Source: Arenimonas sp049195245
GTDB lineage: Bacteria > Pseudomonadota > Gammaproteobacteria > Xanthomonadales > Xanthomonadaceae
NCBI RefSeq assembly: GCF_049195245.1
Contig: NZ_JBMIRR010000025.1
Location: 270,258-334,257 of the forward strand
Reading direction: 5' to 3'
DNA length: 64,000 nt
Both the position numbers and the translations under genes were made by a program. A model generated the notes under the pieces. It saw nothing but the letters and a program-made list of their open reading frames with translations. It was not told where the DNA came from and ran no database searches. Below are positions 44,762 through 53,764 of the stretch, one piece after another (the first letter of the stretch is position 1; each line of letters begins with the position of its first letter).

Positions 44762-46081
44762 ATGAAGCCCGAAGACGCCACCTCTCTATATCCCGCGCAC
44801 CTGTCCACAATCAAGGAAAGGGCGAACCTGGCACTGCAAAAAAGCGGCTTCGATCACCTTTTGGTCACGTCCGGCGTCGAAAAGCACGAATTCCTCGACG
44901 ATCGTCCCTATCCGTTCAAGCCCAACGCCCAGTTCAAGGCCTGGCTGCCCCTCACGCGCCATCCACACAGCTGGATCAGCTACACCCCGGGCCGCAAGCC
45001 GGTCCTGGTGTATTTCCAGCCGGACGACTACTGGCACGTGCCGCCGAGCGCCCCGTCCGGCACCTGGGTGGATCATTTCGACATCCGCATCATCAGCGAC
45101 CCGGCCGAAGCGACAGCGCACCTGCCATCGTCAGGGAAACTGGCCATCGTGGGCGAGTCAGATGCCGCCCTTCCCGGCTTCGAGCCCAACAACCCCAAGG
45201 TGCTGCTGGACTACCTGCACTACCACCGCGCCTTCAAGACGCCGTACGAGCTGGCGGTGATGCGCCAGGCGCAGCGCCGTGCCGTGCCCGGCCACCTTGC
45301 CGCGCGCGCCGCGTTCCAGGCCGGCGCTTCGGAGGCCCAGGTGCACGCGGCCTACCTCGCCGCCACCGGCCACACCGACCTCGACCTGCCCTACAACAAC
45401 ATCATCGGGCTGAACCAGAACGGAGCGACGCTGCACTACCAGTACAAGGATATCGTCGCGCCGTCCCGCAACCGGTCGCTGCTGATCGACGCCGGCGCCG
45501 AAGTGGACGGCTACGCCTCCGACATCACCCGCACTTGGGGCGATGGCGACGAGCTGTTCGGCGCGCTGCTCAACGCGGTGGACAATGAGCAGCAGGCGCT
45601 GTGCGGCAAGGTCCGCGCCGGCACCGACTACCGCGACCTGCACCTGGAATGCCACCTGCGCCTGGGCGGCGTGCTGCGCACCCTGGGCATCGTCGACATG
45701 GACCCGGGCGACATGCTGGCCACCGGCGTCACCTCCACCTTCTTCCCGCACGGCCTGGGCCATCCCATCGGGCTGCAGGTGCACGACGTGGCCGGCTTCA
45801 GCGACGAGGACGGCGGGCTGATCGCGCGGCCGGAAGGCCACCCGTACCTGCGCATGACCCGCACGCTGGCGCCGGGCATGGTGGTGACGATCGAGCCGGG
45901 CCTCTACTTCATCCCGACGCTGCTTTCGAAACTCAAGGAAAAGCCGCAGGCGAAATCGGTGGACTGGGCGAAGGTGGAGCACCTGCTGCCCTTCGGCGGC
46001 GTGCGCATCGAGGACGAAGTGCACTGCACGGACGGCGCGCCCGAAAACCTCACCCGCGACGCCTTCGCCGCCGCCGTCTGA
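44762..46081 (+). CDS. pepQ: Xaa-Pro dipeptidase (M24 family)
   Basis: Dimetal pita-bread-fold dipeptidase splitting X-Pro dipeptides, 439 residues. Metal ligands can be read in LIDAGAEVDGYASDITRTW (two Asp), HGLGHPIGLQVHD (His), TIEPGLYFIP (Glu) and GVRIEDEV (Glu). The N-terminal domain of about 160 residues matches the bacterial PepQ type. The start lies 68 bases from the divergent GGDEF/EAL gene. Confidence 0.94.
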   Translation: MKPEDATSLYPAHLSTIKERANLALQKSGFDHLLVTSGVEKHEFLDDRPYPFKPNAQFKAWLPLTRHPHSWISYTPGRKPVLVYFQPDDYWHVPPSAPSGTWVDHFDIRIISDPAEATAHLPSSGKLAIVGESDAALPGFEPNNPKVLLDYLHYHRAFKTPYELAVMRQAQRRAVPGHLAARAAFQAGASEAQVHAAYLAATGHTDLDLPYNNIIGLNQNGATLHYQYKDIVAPSRNRSLLIDAGAEVDGYASDITRTWGDGDELFGALLNAVDNEQQALCGKVRAGTDYRDLHLECHLRLGGVLRTLGIVDMDPGDMLATGVTSTFFPHGLGHPIGLQVHDVAGFSDEDGGLIARPEGHPYLRMTRTLAPGMVVTIEPGLYFIPTLLSKLKEKPQAKSVDWAKVEHLLPFGGVRIEDEVHCTDGAPENLTRDAFAAAV

Positions 46082-46129
46082 CGCGACGGCCCGCGGGGCT
46101 TGGCCGCAATCGCGCCCAAGCCCCTGATT

Positions 46130-46138
46130 TGCTAGGAT
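46130..46138 (+). promoter_or_regulatory. Candidate extended -10 promoter of valS
   Basis: TGC followed by TAGGAT forms an extended -10, predicting a leader of about 53 bases before the valS ATG. It resembles the TGCTAAAAT element seen before gap. No -35 at proper spacing. Confidence 0.4.
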
Positions 46139-46197
46139 TTGCGCACCGCCCCATCCCTACCGCCCGGCCCTGCGCCGGGCGTAACGCATTGAGTGAC

Positions 46198-49014
46198 ATG
46201 GAAAAGAGCTTCGAGCCCCAGACCTTCGAGACCAAGTGGTACGCCCACTGGGAAGCCACCGGCTGCTTCAAGCCCTCCGGCCAGGGCCCGGCCTACACCA
46301 TCATGCTGCCGCCGCCCAACGTCACCGGCACCCTGCACATGGGCCACGCCTTCCAGCACACGCTGATGGACGCGCTGGTGCGCTACCACCGCATGAAGGG
46401 CTTCGACACGCTCTGGCAGGTCGGCACCGACCATGCCGGCATCGCCACCGAGATGGTGGTGTCGCGCAACCTGGCGCTGGAAGGCAAAGGCGAGACCCGC
46501 GACTCCCTCGGCCGCGAGCGCTTCATCGAAAAGGTGTGGGAGTGGAAGCAGGAGTCGGGCGACACCATCACCCGGCAGATGCGCCGCATGGGCGCGTCGG
46601 GCGACTGGTCGCGTCAGGCCTTCACCATGGACCCGGGCCCGAGCGAGGCCGTGCTGGAAACCTTCCTGCGCCTGCACGCCGAAGGCCTGATCTACCGCGG
46701 CCAGCGGCTGGTGAACTGGGATCCGGTGCTCAAGACCGCCATCTCCGACCTGGAGGTGGTGAGCGAGGAGGAAGACGGCAAGCTGTGGTCCATCCGCTAC
46801 CCGCTGGCCGGCGGCGCGAGCTATGAACACGTCGAGCACGATGCCGACGGCAACGAAACCCTGCGCGAGACCCGCGACTACCTGGTCGTGGCCACCACCC
46901 GCCCCGAGACCATGCTCGGCGACACCGCCGCCATGGTGCATCCCGAGGACGCGCGGTACGCGCACCTGGTCGGCAAGACCGTGCGCCTGCCGCTGTCGGA
47001 CCGCGAGATCCCGATCATCGCCGACGACTACGTGGACCGCGCCTTCGGCACCGGCGTGGTGAAGGTCACGCCCGCGCACGACTTCAACGACTACGCGGTA
47101 GGCCAGCGCCACGCCCTGCCGATGATCAACATCCTCACCCCCGATGCCGCCATCAACGGCAATGCGCCGGAGCAGTACCGCGGCCTGGACCGCTACGCCG
47201 CGCGCAAGGCGGTGCTGGCCGACCTGGAATCACTGGGCCTGCTGGTCGAGGAGAAAAAGCACAAGCTGCAGGTGCCGCGCGGCGACCGCACCGGCCAGGT
47301 GATCGAGCCCTACCTCACCGACCAGTGGTTCGTGCGCATGGAACAGCTGGCCGCGCGCGGCCTGGAACTGGTCGAGAACGGCAGCGTGCGCTTCGTGCCG
47401 GAGAACTGGATCAACACCTACCGGCACTGGATGGGCAACATCCAGGACTGGTGCATCAGCCGCCAGCTCTGGTGGGGCCACCGCATCCCGGCCTGGTACG
47501 ACGAGGCCGGCCAGGCCTGGGTCGGCCGCGACGAGGCCGACGTGCGCGCGCGCCACGGCCTCGGGCCGGACGTGGCGCTGCGCCAGGACAGCGACGTGCT
47601 GGAAACCTGGTTCTCCTCCGCGCTGTGGTCGCACAGCACGCTGGGCTGGCCCCAGCCGGAGGCGATGGCGGAACTGGGTTTCGACAAACGCCTGCCGACC
47701 TCGGTGCTGGTGACCGGCTTCGACATCATCTTCTTCTGGGTCGCCCGGATGATCATGATGACCGACCACTTCACGGGCGAAGTACCGTTCAAGGACGTCT
47801 ACATCACCGGCCTGGTGCGCGACAAGGACGGCCAGAAGATGTCCAAGTCCAAGGGCAACGTGCTTGACCCGATCGACCTGATCGACGGCATCAGCGCCGA
47901 CGCGCTGGTGGCCAAGCGCACCAGCGGCCTGATGAAGCCCACCGACGCGCCGCGGATCGAGAAGGCCACGCGCAAGGAATTCCCGGACGGCATCCCCGCC
48001 TTCGGCGCCGACGCGCTGCGCTTCACCTTCGCCTCGCTGGCCACCCACGGCCGCGACATCAAGTTCGACCTGCAGCGCTGCGAGGGATACAAGAATTTCT
48101 GCAACAAGCTTTGGAACGCCGCGCGCTTCGCGCTGATGAACTGCGAGGGCTACACCGCCAGCGGCGCGCCGCAGCCGCGAACCGACGCCGAGCGCTGGAT
48201 CCTGGACCGCCTGCAGCACACCCTGGCCCAGGTGGAGGCGCACATCGCCGCCTACCGCTTCGACCTGGTGGCGCAGGAACTTTACGAGTTCACCTGGAAC
48301 GATTTCTGCGACTGGTTCCTGGAGCTGGCCAAGCCGGCCCTGATGGGCGATGACAAGGCCGCGGCCGACAGCACGCGCCATACCCTGCTGTTCGTGCTCG
48401 AGAACGTGCTGCGTGCGCTGCATCCGCTCACGCCCTTCGTCACCGAAGAAATCTGGCAGTCGGTCGCGCCCTCGCTGGGCATCACCGGCAACAGCATCAG
48501 CACCCAGCCCTACCCGGTCGCCGACGAGGCCTTCCGGCACGCCGCGGCCGCGGCCGACATCGAATGGCTCAAATCCGCGGTCACCCAGCTGCGCTCGATC
48601 CGCAGCCAGATGAGCATCTCGCCGGCCAGGGCCGTGCCGCTGCTGCTGCAGGACGGCAGCGTGGACGATCGCGCCCGGGTCGAACGCCACGGCGCTGCCC
48701 TGCGTTTCCTCGCGCGCCTGGAGTCGATCGCCTGGAGCGAAGGTGAATCGCCGGCCTCGGCCGCGGCCGTGCTCGGCAGCCTGAAGCTGCTGATCCCGCT
48801 GGAAGGCCTGATCGACCTGGGCGCCGAAACCGCGCGCCTGGACAAGGAGCTCAAGCGCATCGCCGGCGAGATCGCCAAGTGCCAGGGCAAGCTGTCCAGC
48901 GACACCTTCGTGCGCAACGCCCCCGCGGCCGTGGTCGAGCAGGAGCGCGCGCGGCTGGTGGAGTGGACCGCGCAGCACGATGCCCTCGCGGAACAGCGGG
49001 CGAAGTTGGGCTAG
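46198..49014 (+). CDS. valS: Valyl-tRNA synthetase
   Basis: Class I aminoacyl-tRNA synthetase charging tRNA-Val, 938 residues. Signature motifs: PPPNVTGTLHMGHAFQ (HIGH-type, HMGH), the editing domain (about 190-340, VATTRPETMLGDTA), GFDIIFFWVARM, and KMSKSKGNVLDP (KMSKS). A C-terminal anticodon-binding domain and a terminal coiled-coil (DLGAETARLDKELKRIAGEI) complete it. ATG 46198 chosen; TTG 46189 would add three residues. Confidence 0.97.
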   Translation: MEKSFEPQTFETKWYAHWEATGCFKPSGQGPAYTIMLPPPNVTGTLHMGHAFQHTLMDALVRYHRMKGFDTLWQVGTDHAGIATEMVVSRNLALEGKGETRDSLGRERFIEKVWEWKQESGDTITRQMRRMGASGDWSRQAFTMDPGPSEAVLETFLRLHAEGLIYRGQRLVNWDPVLKTAISDLEVVSEEEDGKLWSIRYPLAGGASYEHVEHDADGNETLRETRDYLVVATTRPETMLGDTAAMVHPEDARYAHLVGKTVRLPLSDREIPIIADDYVDRAFGTGVVKVTPAHDFNDYAVGQRHALPMINILTPDAAINGNAPEQYRGLDRYAARKAVLADLESLGLLVEEKKHKLQVPRGDRTGQVIEPYLTDQWFVRMEQLAARGLELVENGSVRFVPENWINTYRHWMGNIQDWCISRQLWWGHRIPAWYDEAGQAWVGRDEADVRARHGLGPDVALRQDSDVLETWFSSALWSHSTLGWPQPEAMAELGFDKRLPTSVLVTGFDIIFFWVARMIMMTDHFTGEVPFKDVYITGLVRDKDGQKMSKSKGNVLDPIDLIDGISADALVAKRTSGLMKPTDAPRIEKATRKEFPDGIPAFGADALRFTFASLATHGRDIKFDLQRCEGYKNFCNKLWNAARFALMNCEGYTASGAPQPRTDAERWILDRLQHTLAQVEAHIAAYRFDLVAQELYEFTWNDFCDWFLELAKPALMGDDKAAADSTRHTLLFVLENVLRALHPLTPFVTEEIWQSVAPSLGITGNSISTQPYPVADEAFRHAAAAADIEWLKSAVTQLRSIRSQMSISPARAVPLLLQDGSVDDRARVERHGAALRFLARLESIAWSEGESPASAAAVLGSLKLLIPLEGLIDLGAETARLDKELKRIAGEIAKCQGKLSSDTFVRNAPAAVVEQERARLVEWTAQHDALAEQRAKLG

Positions 49015-49054
49015 AGGCGTGTGGGGGCAGGAAACAGGAACCAGAAGATAGGAA

Positions 49055-49552
49055 CTAGTTCCCGTTCTCCGACTCCGTGCCTTCCGGCGGCAACAACTCC
49101 ATCGCCATCACGATGGCATTCTCCCGACCCTTCTCGGCCGGATAGTAATTCGGCCGGTTGCCGATCTCGTTGAAGCCCTCGTCCAGGTAAAGCGCGATCG
49201 CGCGCGGATTGGACGGACGCACTTCCAGGAAGACCTGCTGGGCCTGGTGCCAGCGCGCCAGGTCCACCAGCCGGCGCAGCAGGCGGCGGCCGTGGCCGCG
49301 GCCCTGGTACTCGGGGGCGATGCACAGGTTGAGGATGTGCGCCTCGCCGGCGGCGGCGCTGAGCACGCCATAGCCCAGCAGCTTGTCGTCGGCCTCCAGC
49401 ACCCAGCACTGGTGCCCGGCGCGCAGGCAGTCACGGAAGATGCCGGGCGTCCAGGGAAACACGTAGGACCGGTTTTCGATGTCGGCCACGGCATCGATGT
49501 CGGCCTGGCGCATGGGCCGGACCTGGCTGCCGGGAGCGGGCCGCGCGTTCAT
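49055..49552 (-). CDS. rimI: Ribosomal protein S18-alanine N-acetyltransferase
   Basis: GNAT-fold acetyltransferase of 165 residues that acetylates the N terminus of S18. It shows ADIENRSYVFPWTPGIFRDC, the AHILNLCIAPEYQGRGHGRRLL acetyl-CoA loop (QGRGHG), and the C-terminal LEVRPSNPRAIALYLDEGF and RPNYYP typical of RimI. It is immediately downstream of a probable holD, the same order as holD-rimI of enterobacteria. Confidence 0.94.
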   Translation of the reverse strand: MNARPAPGSQVRPMRQADIDAVADIENRSYVFPWTPGIFRDCLRAGHQCWVLEADDKLLGYGVLSAAAGEAHILNLCIAPEYQGRGHGRRLLRRLVDLARWHQAQQVFLEVRPSNPRAIALYLDEGFNEIGNRPNYYPAEKGRENAIVMAMELLPPEGTESENGN

Positions 49553-49555
49553 GGC

Positions 49556-49903
49556 TCAGCGCCGGCGGCGCAGCGCCCGCAGCGCCGGCCACAGCGCGCG
49601 CTTGGCGGCTGCGTCCGAACGCAGCTGGTCCAGCGGCGGCAGCGGCAGCTGGCCCGGGTCGCGGCCACCGGCGGCGCGCACCAGGGCCTGCATCAGGCGG
49701 TCGTGCGCGCCGGCAACCCCGGGCCCGGCGGTGCGGGGTGCGGCAACCGACGTGGCGGCTCCGGCGGCACGGTGTTCGGCCGCGGCCACGTCGGTCGCCT
49801 CCGGCGCCGGTCCGGCGACGAACGCGGCGCCCGGCCCGGCCGTCCGGTAGAGCGTGTAGCCCATCGCGCCCAGCATGGCCTGCTGCTGCGGGCTCCAGCT
49901 CAT
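49556..49903 (-). CDS. Probable divergent DNA polymerase III psi subunit (HolD-like)
   Basis: A 115-residue protein between pssA and rimI. The N terminus (QQQAMLGAMGYTLYR, residues 6-20) and C terminus (LPPLDQLRSDAAAKRALWPA, 88-107) resemble the two ends of HolD, whose start carries a LxxMG-W-like helix and whose end reads close to LTDLRANPTARAALW in E. coli. The middle (about 25-70) is an Ala/Gly/Pro-rich low-complexity run instead of the expected beta core. Position directly before rimI is the classic holD place. Its start overlaps the pssA stop (ATGA). Identification is by motif and synteny only; it may be a conserved protein of another kind. Confidence 0.5.
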   Translation of the reverse strand: MSWSPQQQAMLGAMGYTLYRTAGPGAAFVAGPAPEATDVAAAEHRAAGAATSVAAPRTAGPGVAGAHDRLMQALVRAAGGRDPGQLPLPPLDQLRSDAAAKRALWPALRALRRRR

Positions 49904-50661
49904 GGCGCCGGCTTGCGCCGCAGCTTGGTCCAGGTCCAGTACACCGGTCCCGACAACGCATAGATCAGCGCGATCGCGAACAGCCCCTTGGCCTGGGCGA
50001 TGAACAGCGCCGCGATCACCAGCACGATCAGCAGCAGCACGAAGAACGGCACCCGGTCGCCCTTCGGAAAACCCTTGAAGCTGAAGTACTTGATGCGGCT
50101 CACCATCAGCAGGCCGGCGCCCACGGTCACCGCCAGCGCCAGCCAGCGCAGGCCCTGGCCGCTGTAGCCCAGGGTGTTCATGGCCCAGACGAAGGACACC
50201 ACCAGCGCGGCCGCGGCCGGGCTGGCCAGGCCGATGAACCAGCGCTTGTCGGTGGACCCGACCTGGGTGTTGAACCGGGCCAGCCGCAGCGCGGCGCAGG
50301 CGGCATAGAGGAAGGCGGCGGCCCAGCCCACCTTGGCCAGCACCGGACCGTCGGCCCGGAAGCCGACCAGGGCCCAGTGGTACATCACCAGCGACGGGGC
50401 CATGCCGAAGCTGACCAGGTCGGCCAGCGAGTCGTACTGCACGCCGAACTCGCTGGTGGTGCCGGTCATGCGCGCCACCCGGCCATCGAGGCCGTCGAAC
50501 AGGCCGGCTACGAACACCGCGATGCAGGCATTCTCGTAATTGCCGCTGGCCGCGGCCAGGATGGCGTAGAAGCCGGCGAACAGCCCGCCCGTGGTCAGCA
50601 GGTTGGGCAGCAGGTAGATGCCGCGGCTGCGGGTCGGGCCAGTGTCGTCGTTGGGTTCCAT
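49900..50661 (-). CDS. pssA: CDP-diacylglycerol-serine O-phosphatidyltransferase
   Basis: Membrane enzyme making phosphatidylserine, the precursor of phosphatidylethanolamine. 253 residues with about seven hydrophobic segments. The CDP-alcohol phosphotransferase signature DG-x2-AR-x8-G-x3-D-x3-D is visible in FDGLDGRVARMTGTTSEFG and continues VQYDSLADLVSFG. The integral-membrane type (type II, as in Bacillus) rather than the peripheral enterobacterial type. Confidence 0.94.
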   Translation of the reverse strand: MEPNDDTGPTRSRGIYLLPNLLTTGGLFAGFYAILAAASGNYENACIAVFVAGLFDGLDGRVARMTGTTSEFGVQYDSLADLVSFGMAPSLVMYHWALVGFRADGPVLAKVGWAAAFLYAACAALRLARFNTQVGSTDKRWFIGLASPAAAALVVSFVWAMNTLGYSGQGLRWLALAVTVGAGLLMVSRIKYFSFKGFPKGDRVPFFVLLLIVLVIAALFIAQAKGLFAIALIYALSGPVYWTWTKLRRKPAP

Positions 50662-50763
50662 GGCGCCAGTGTAGCGGCTCGGCTGAATGCCCCATAGCCC
50701 GCGCCTTGCGGCTCGCAGGCCATGGTGGTATCACGGGCGGACCGTTACGCCGGAGCCCCCGCC

Positions 50764-51159
50764 ATGTCCCGCGCCACCCTGTTGCTTGCCCTGTCCGCCG
50801 TCCTGCTTCCTGGCCTGGCGCTCGCCGACGACACCACCGTCTACAAGTCCAAGAACGCCGACGGCACCTCGGTCTACACCCAGATCGAGACCCGCGACGC
50901 CGAGGCCCGCCAGGTCAACGGCCGCGACCCGGCCGCGCCCGCCGCCGCCCCGGAGGCCAAGCCCAAGACAGACGTCGAGCAGGCCTGCGAACGCGCCCAG
51001 CTCAACCTCAAGCTGCTGGCCTCGGGCAATCCCGTGCGCCGCGACAAGGACGGCGACGGCACGCCCGAGGACCTGAGCGCCGAAGAGATGGCCACCGAGA
51101 AGGACCTGGCCCAGCGCCAGGCCACCGCCTACTGCCCGTCGGACGCGCCCCAGTCCTGA
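50764..51159 (+). CDS. Exported DUF4124-type protein
   Basis: A 131-residue protein with a signal peptide ending GLALA-D (about residue 21) and a short DUF4124-like domain starting DTTVYKSKNADGTSVYTQIET, in which the family has VYKW-D-GV-Y-D. Then follow an Ala/Pro-rich stretch and an acidic helical tail with two cysteines (EQACERAQLNLKLL, ATAYCPSD) that could form a disulfide. Located in periplasm; function unknown. ATG 50764 begins the signal peptide; ATG 50722 is a less likely alternative. Confidence 0.75.
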   Translation: MSRATLLLALSAVLLPGLALADDTTVYKSKNADGTSVYTQIETRDAEARQVNGRDPAAPAAAPEAKPKTDVEQACERAQLNLKLLASGNPVRRDKDGDGTPEDLSAEEMATEKDLAQRQATAYCPSDAPQS

Positions 51160-51275
51160 TCCCGGGGGCTCCTCCGGCCCGGGCACGCGTGCCTGGGCCG
51201 TGATCCGTCCGCGCCCCGGCGGCGCGGCCGCGTCGCCGCTACAATGGCCGACCCTCCCTGCGGTCCGGTCCCTCG

Positions 51276-52976
51276 ATGCGTCTTTCCCAGTTCCACCTCA
51301 ACACCAGCAAGGAAACCCCCGCCGACGCCGAAGTGGTCAGCCACCAGCTGATGCTGCGCACGGGCATGATCCGCAAGCTGGCCGCCGGCCTCTACACCTG
51401 GAGCCCGCTGGGCCTGCGCGTGCTGCGCAAGGTCGAGGGCGTGGTGCGCGAGGAGATGGACCGCGCCGGCGCGATCGAGATGCTGATGCCGTCGATCCAG
51501 CCGCGAGAGCTGTGGGAAGAGACCGGGCGCTGGCAGAAGTTCGGCGGCCAGCTGCTCAAGATCCGCGACCGCAAGGACGGCGAGTTCTGCTACGGGCCCA
51601 CCCACGAGGAAGTGGTCACCGACTTCGCGCGCAACGAGCTGCGCAGCTACAAGCAGCTGCCGGTGAACTTCTACCAGATCCAGACCAAGTTCCGCGACGA
51701 GATCCGGCCGCGCTTCGGCGTCATGCGCGCGCGCGAGTTCCTGATGAAGGACGCCTACTCCTTCCACCTGGGCCAGGACAGCCTGGCGCAGACCTACCAG
51801 GCGATGTACGACGCATACTCGCGCATCTTCACCCGGCTGGGCCTTACGTTCCGCGCGGTGAATGCCGATACCGGCGCCATCGGCGGCAGCGCCTCGCACG
51901 AGTTCCACGTCCTGGCCGAGTCGGGCGAGGACGCGATCGCGTTCTCCGACGGCAGCCAGTACGCGGCCAACGTCGAGATGGCCGAGGCGGTCGCACCCGG
52001 CGCGCGTCCCGCCGCCGCCGCCGCGATGGCCGACGTGACGACGCCCTGGCAGCGCACCTGCGAGGAAGTGGCCAAGCTGATGGGCATCGGCCTGGACCGC
52101 ACCGTGAAGTCGGTGGCGATCGTGGGCGAGCAGGGCTTCGTGCTGGCGCTGGTGCGCGGCGACCACATGGTCAACGAGATCAAGCTGGCCAAGCTGCCGG
52201 GCCTTGCCGAGTACCGCATGGCCACCGAGGCCGAGATCCTTGAGCACCTGGGCACCGAGCCGGGTTTCATCGGCCCGGTGAACCCGGCCAAGGCCATCAC
52301 GGTGATCGCCGACCGCAGCGTGGCGGCGATGGCCGACTTCGTGGTGGGCGCCAACCGCAAGGGCTTCCATCTTTCGGGCGTGAACTGGGGCCGCGACCTG
52401 CCCGAACCGGCCCTGGTGGCCGACCTGCGCAACGTGGTGGACGGCGACGCGTCGCCCGACGGCCAGGGCACGCTGCGCCTGGCACGCGGCATCGAGGTGG
52501 GCCATGTTTTCCAGCTCGGCCAGAAATACGCCGAGGCGCTCAAGGCCACCGTGCTCGACCACGAGGGCAAGGCCCAAGTCATGCACATGGGCTGCTACGG
52601 CATCGGCGTGTCGCGCATCGTCGCCGCCGCCATCGAGCAGAACAACGACGCCAACGGCATCTGCTGGCCCGCGCCGATGGCGCCCTGGCAGGTGGCGGTG
52701 TGCATCATCAACCCCAAGAACGACCCGGCCGTGGTCGCAGCTGCCGACGCGCTGTACGCCGAGCTGCAGCAGGCCGGCCTGGACGTGGTGATCGACGACC
52801 GCGGCCTACGTCCGGGCGTGATGTTCGGCGACATCGAGCTGATCGGCATCCCCCATCGCGTGGTGGTGTCGGGCCGTGGCCTGGAGTCGGGCCAGTTCGA
52901 GTACCGCGGCCGGCGCGACGCCGAGAGCGAGAACCTCGACCGCGCGGCGCTGATGGCCCGGCTCGGCATCGGCTGA
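51276..52976 (+). CDS. proS: Prolyl-tRNA synthetase
   Basis: Class II aminoacyl-tRNA synthetase, 566 residues, prokaryote-like form with the INS editing domain between motifs 2 and 3 (about 220-405). Visible: RTGMIRKLAAGLYTWSPLGLR, GPTHEEVVTDFARNELRSYKQLP (motif 2 region), RAREFLMKDAYSFH, and GCYGIGVSRIVAAAIEQNND (motif 3). The C-terminal anticodon-binding domain follows. A strong intrinsic terminator follows the stop. Confidence 0.97.
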   Translation: MRLSQFHLNTSKETPADAEVVSHQLMLRTGMIRKLAAGLYTWSPLGLRVLRKVEGVVREEMDRAGAIEMLMPSIQPRELWEETGRWQKFGGQLLKIRDRKDGEFCYGPTHEEVVTDFARNELRSYKQLPVNFYQIQTKFRDEIRPRFGVMRAREFLMKDAYSFHLGQDSLAQTYQAMYDAYSRIFTRLGLTFRAVNADTGAIGGSASHEFHVLAESGEDAIAFSDGSQYAANVEMAEAVAPGARPAAAAAMADVTTPWQRTCEEVAKLMGIGLDRTVKSVAIVGEQGFVLALVRGDHMVNEIKLAKLPGLAEYRMATEAEILEHLGTEPGFIGPVNPAKAITVIADRSVAAMADFVVGANRKGFHLSGVNWGRDLPEPALVADLRNVVDGDASPDGQGTLRLARGIEVGHVFQLGQKYAEALKATVLDHEGKAQVMHMGCYGIGVSRIVAAAIEQNNDANGICWPAPMAPWQVAVCIINPKNDPAVVAAADALYAELQQAGLDVVIDDRGLRPGVMFGDIELIGIPHRVVVSGRGLESGQFEYRGRRDAESENLDRAALMARLGIG

Positions 52977-53006
52977 CCCGCGTTTCGGAATTTTCCTGCA
53001 CCCCGG

Positions 53007-53034
53007 GGCCCGGCAATCGCCGGGCCTTGTTTTG
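53007..53034 (+). terminator. Rho-independent terminator of proS
   Basis: GGCCCGGC / GCCGGGCC stem with an AATC loop followed by TTGTTTTG, 30 bases after the proS stop. Confidence 0.88.
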
Positions 53035-53107
53035 TGCGGGCCGCGCGATGCGGCTACCATCGGCGGATGCGGCGCCTGCCGCAAGCCACCCATCCGAGGA
53101 CGCCGCC

Positions 53108-53491
53108 ATGCCGATCAATCTCGAAGGCCTTTCGGCCAAGGAACTGCAGGCCCTGATCGCCAAGGCCAACCAGCGCAAGAAGACCCTGGCCAAGCGCAAG
53201 CCGGTCGCGGCCGTGCGCAAGAAGCTGGTGTCCCTGGCCAAGGCCGAGGGCTACAGCGTGGACGAACTCTTCGGCACCGGCCGCATGGTGCGCGAAAAGG
53301 CCGGCGTCGACGCCGCCGCGAAGAAGGCCCCGGCGAAGAAGTCCGCCCAGAAGGGCAGCAAGGTCGAACCCAAGTACCGCAATCCCGCCAACGGCGCCGA
53401 AACCTGGGCCGGCCGCGGCATGCCGCCCAAGTGGCTGTCGGCCGAACTGGCCAAGGGCAGCAAGCTCGAAGATTTCCTCATCCGCAAGTAA
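53108..53491 (+). CDS. H-NS-family nucleoid-associated protein
   Basis: Histone-like DNA-binding regulator, 127 residues. N-terminal coiled-coil oligomerisation helix (LSAKELQALIAKANQRKK), a middle Lys/Ala-rich linker (AAAKKAPAKKSAQKGSK) like those of H1-type proteins, and the H-NS C-terminal domain KYRNPANGAETWAGRGMPPKWL with the GRG minor-groove hook. ATG 53108 has GGACGCC upstream, a weak ribosome site. A TACCAT -10-like box lies near 53055. A global silencer of AT-rich DNA is the expected role. Confidence 0.9.
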   Translation: MPINLEGLSAKELQALIAKANQRKKTLAKRKPVAAVRKKLVSLAKAEGYSVDELFGTGRMVREKAGVDAAAKKAPAKKSAQKGSKVEPKYRNPANGAETWAGRGMPPKWLSAELAKGSKLEDFLIRK

Positions 53492-53508
53492 TCCCCCCGG
53501 AGCCGCCC

Positions 53509-53745
53509 ATGATCACCCTCACCCAGAAAGACAGCGGCGCCGTCATCGGCACCATCACCGAAGCCGACCTCAAGCTGCTGGTGGATTCGTTCGAGGAAGA
53601 AAGCTCGACCGACCGCGACTACTACATCGACGAGCAGACCGTGCAGATGCTGCAGGACAACGGCGCCGAACCCACCCTCTGCGCCCTGCTCCGCAAGGCC
53701 ATCGGCACCACGGGCGGCACCGACATCGTCTGGTCGCGCGGGTGA
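53509..53745 (+). CDS. Small conserved protein of unknown function
   Basis: A 78-residue acidic protein 17 bases after the H-NS-like gene, probably on the same message. Features: MITLTQKDSGAVIGTITEADLKLLVDSFEEE, DRDYYIDEQTVQMLQDNGAEP, a single Cys and a C-terminal TDIVWSRG. I recognise it only as a small conserved gammaproteobacterial type that is sometimes given an unfounded lipid-synthase name. No domain with known function. Confidence 0.75.
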   Translation: MITLTQKDSGAVIGTITEADLKLLVDSFEEESSTDRDYYIDEQTVQMLQDNGAEPTLCALLRKAIGTTGGTDIVWSRG

Positions 53746-53764
53746 TTCGTTAAGGGCGGGTTGG

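Noticed and set aside
44700..44765. Regulatory dyad in the GTAC-containing gap between the GGDEF/EAL gene and pepQ
   Set aside because: The GTAC ends and repeated AATCCG words do not form a convincing palindrome or promoter pair.
47230..48978. A 582-codon open frame on the minus strand opposite valS
   Set aside because: Antisense to conserved valyl-tRNA synthetase; no motifs.
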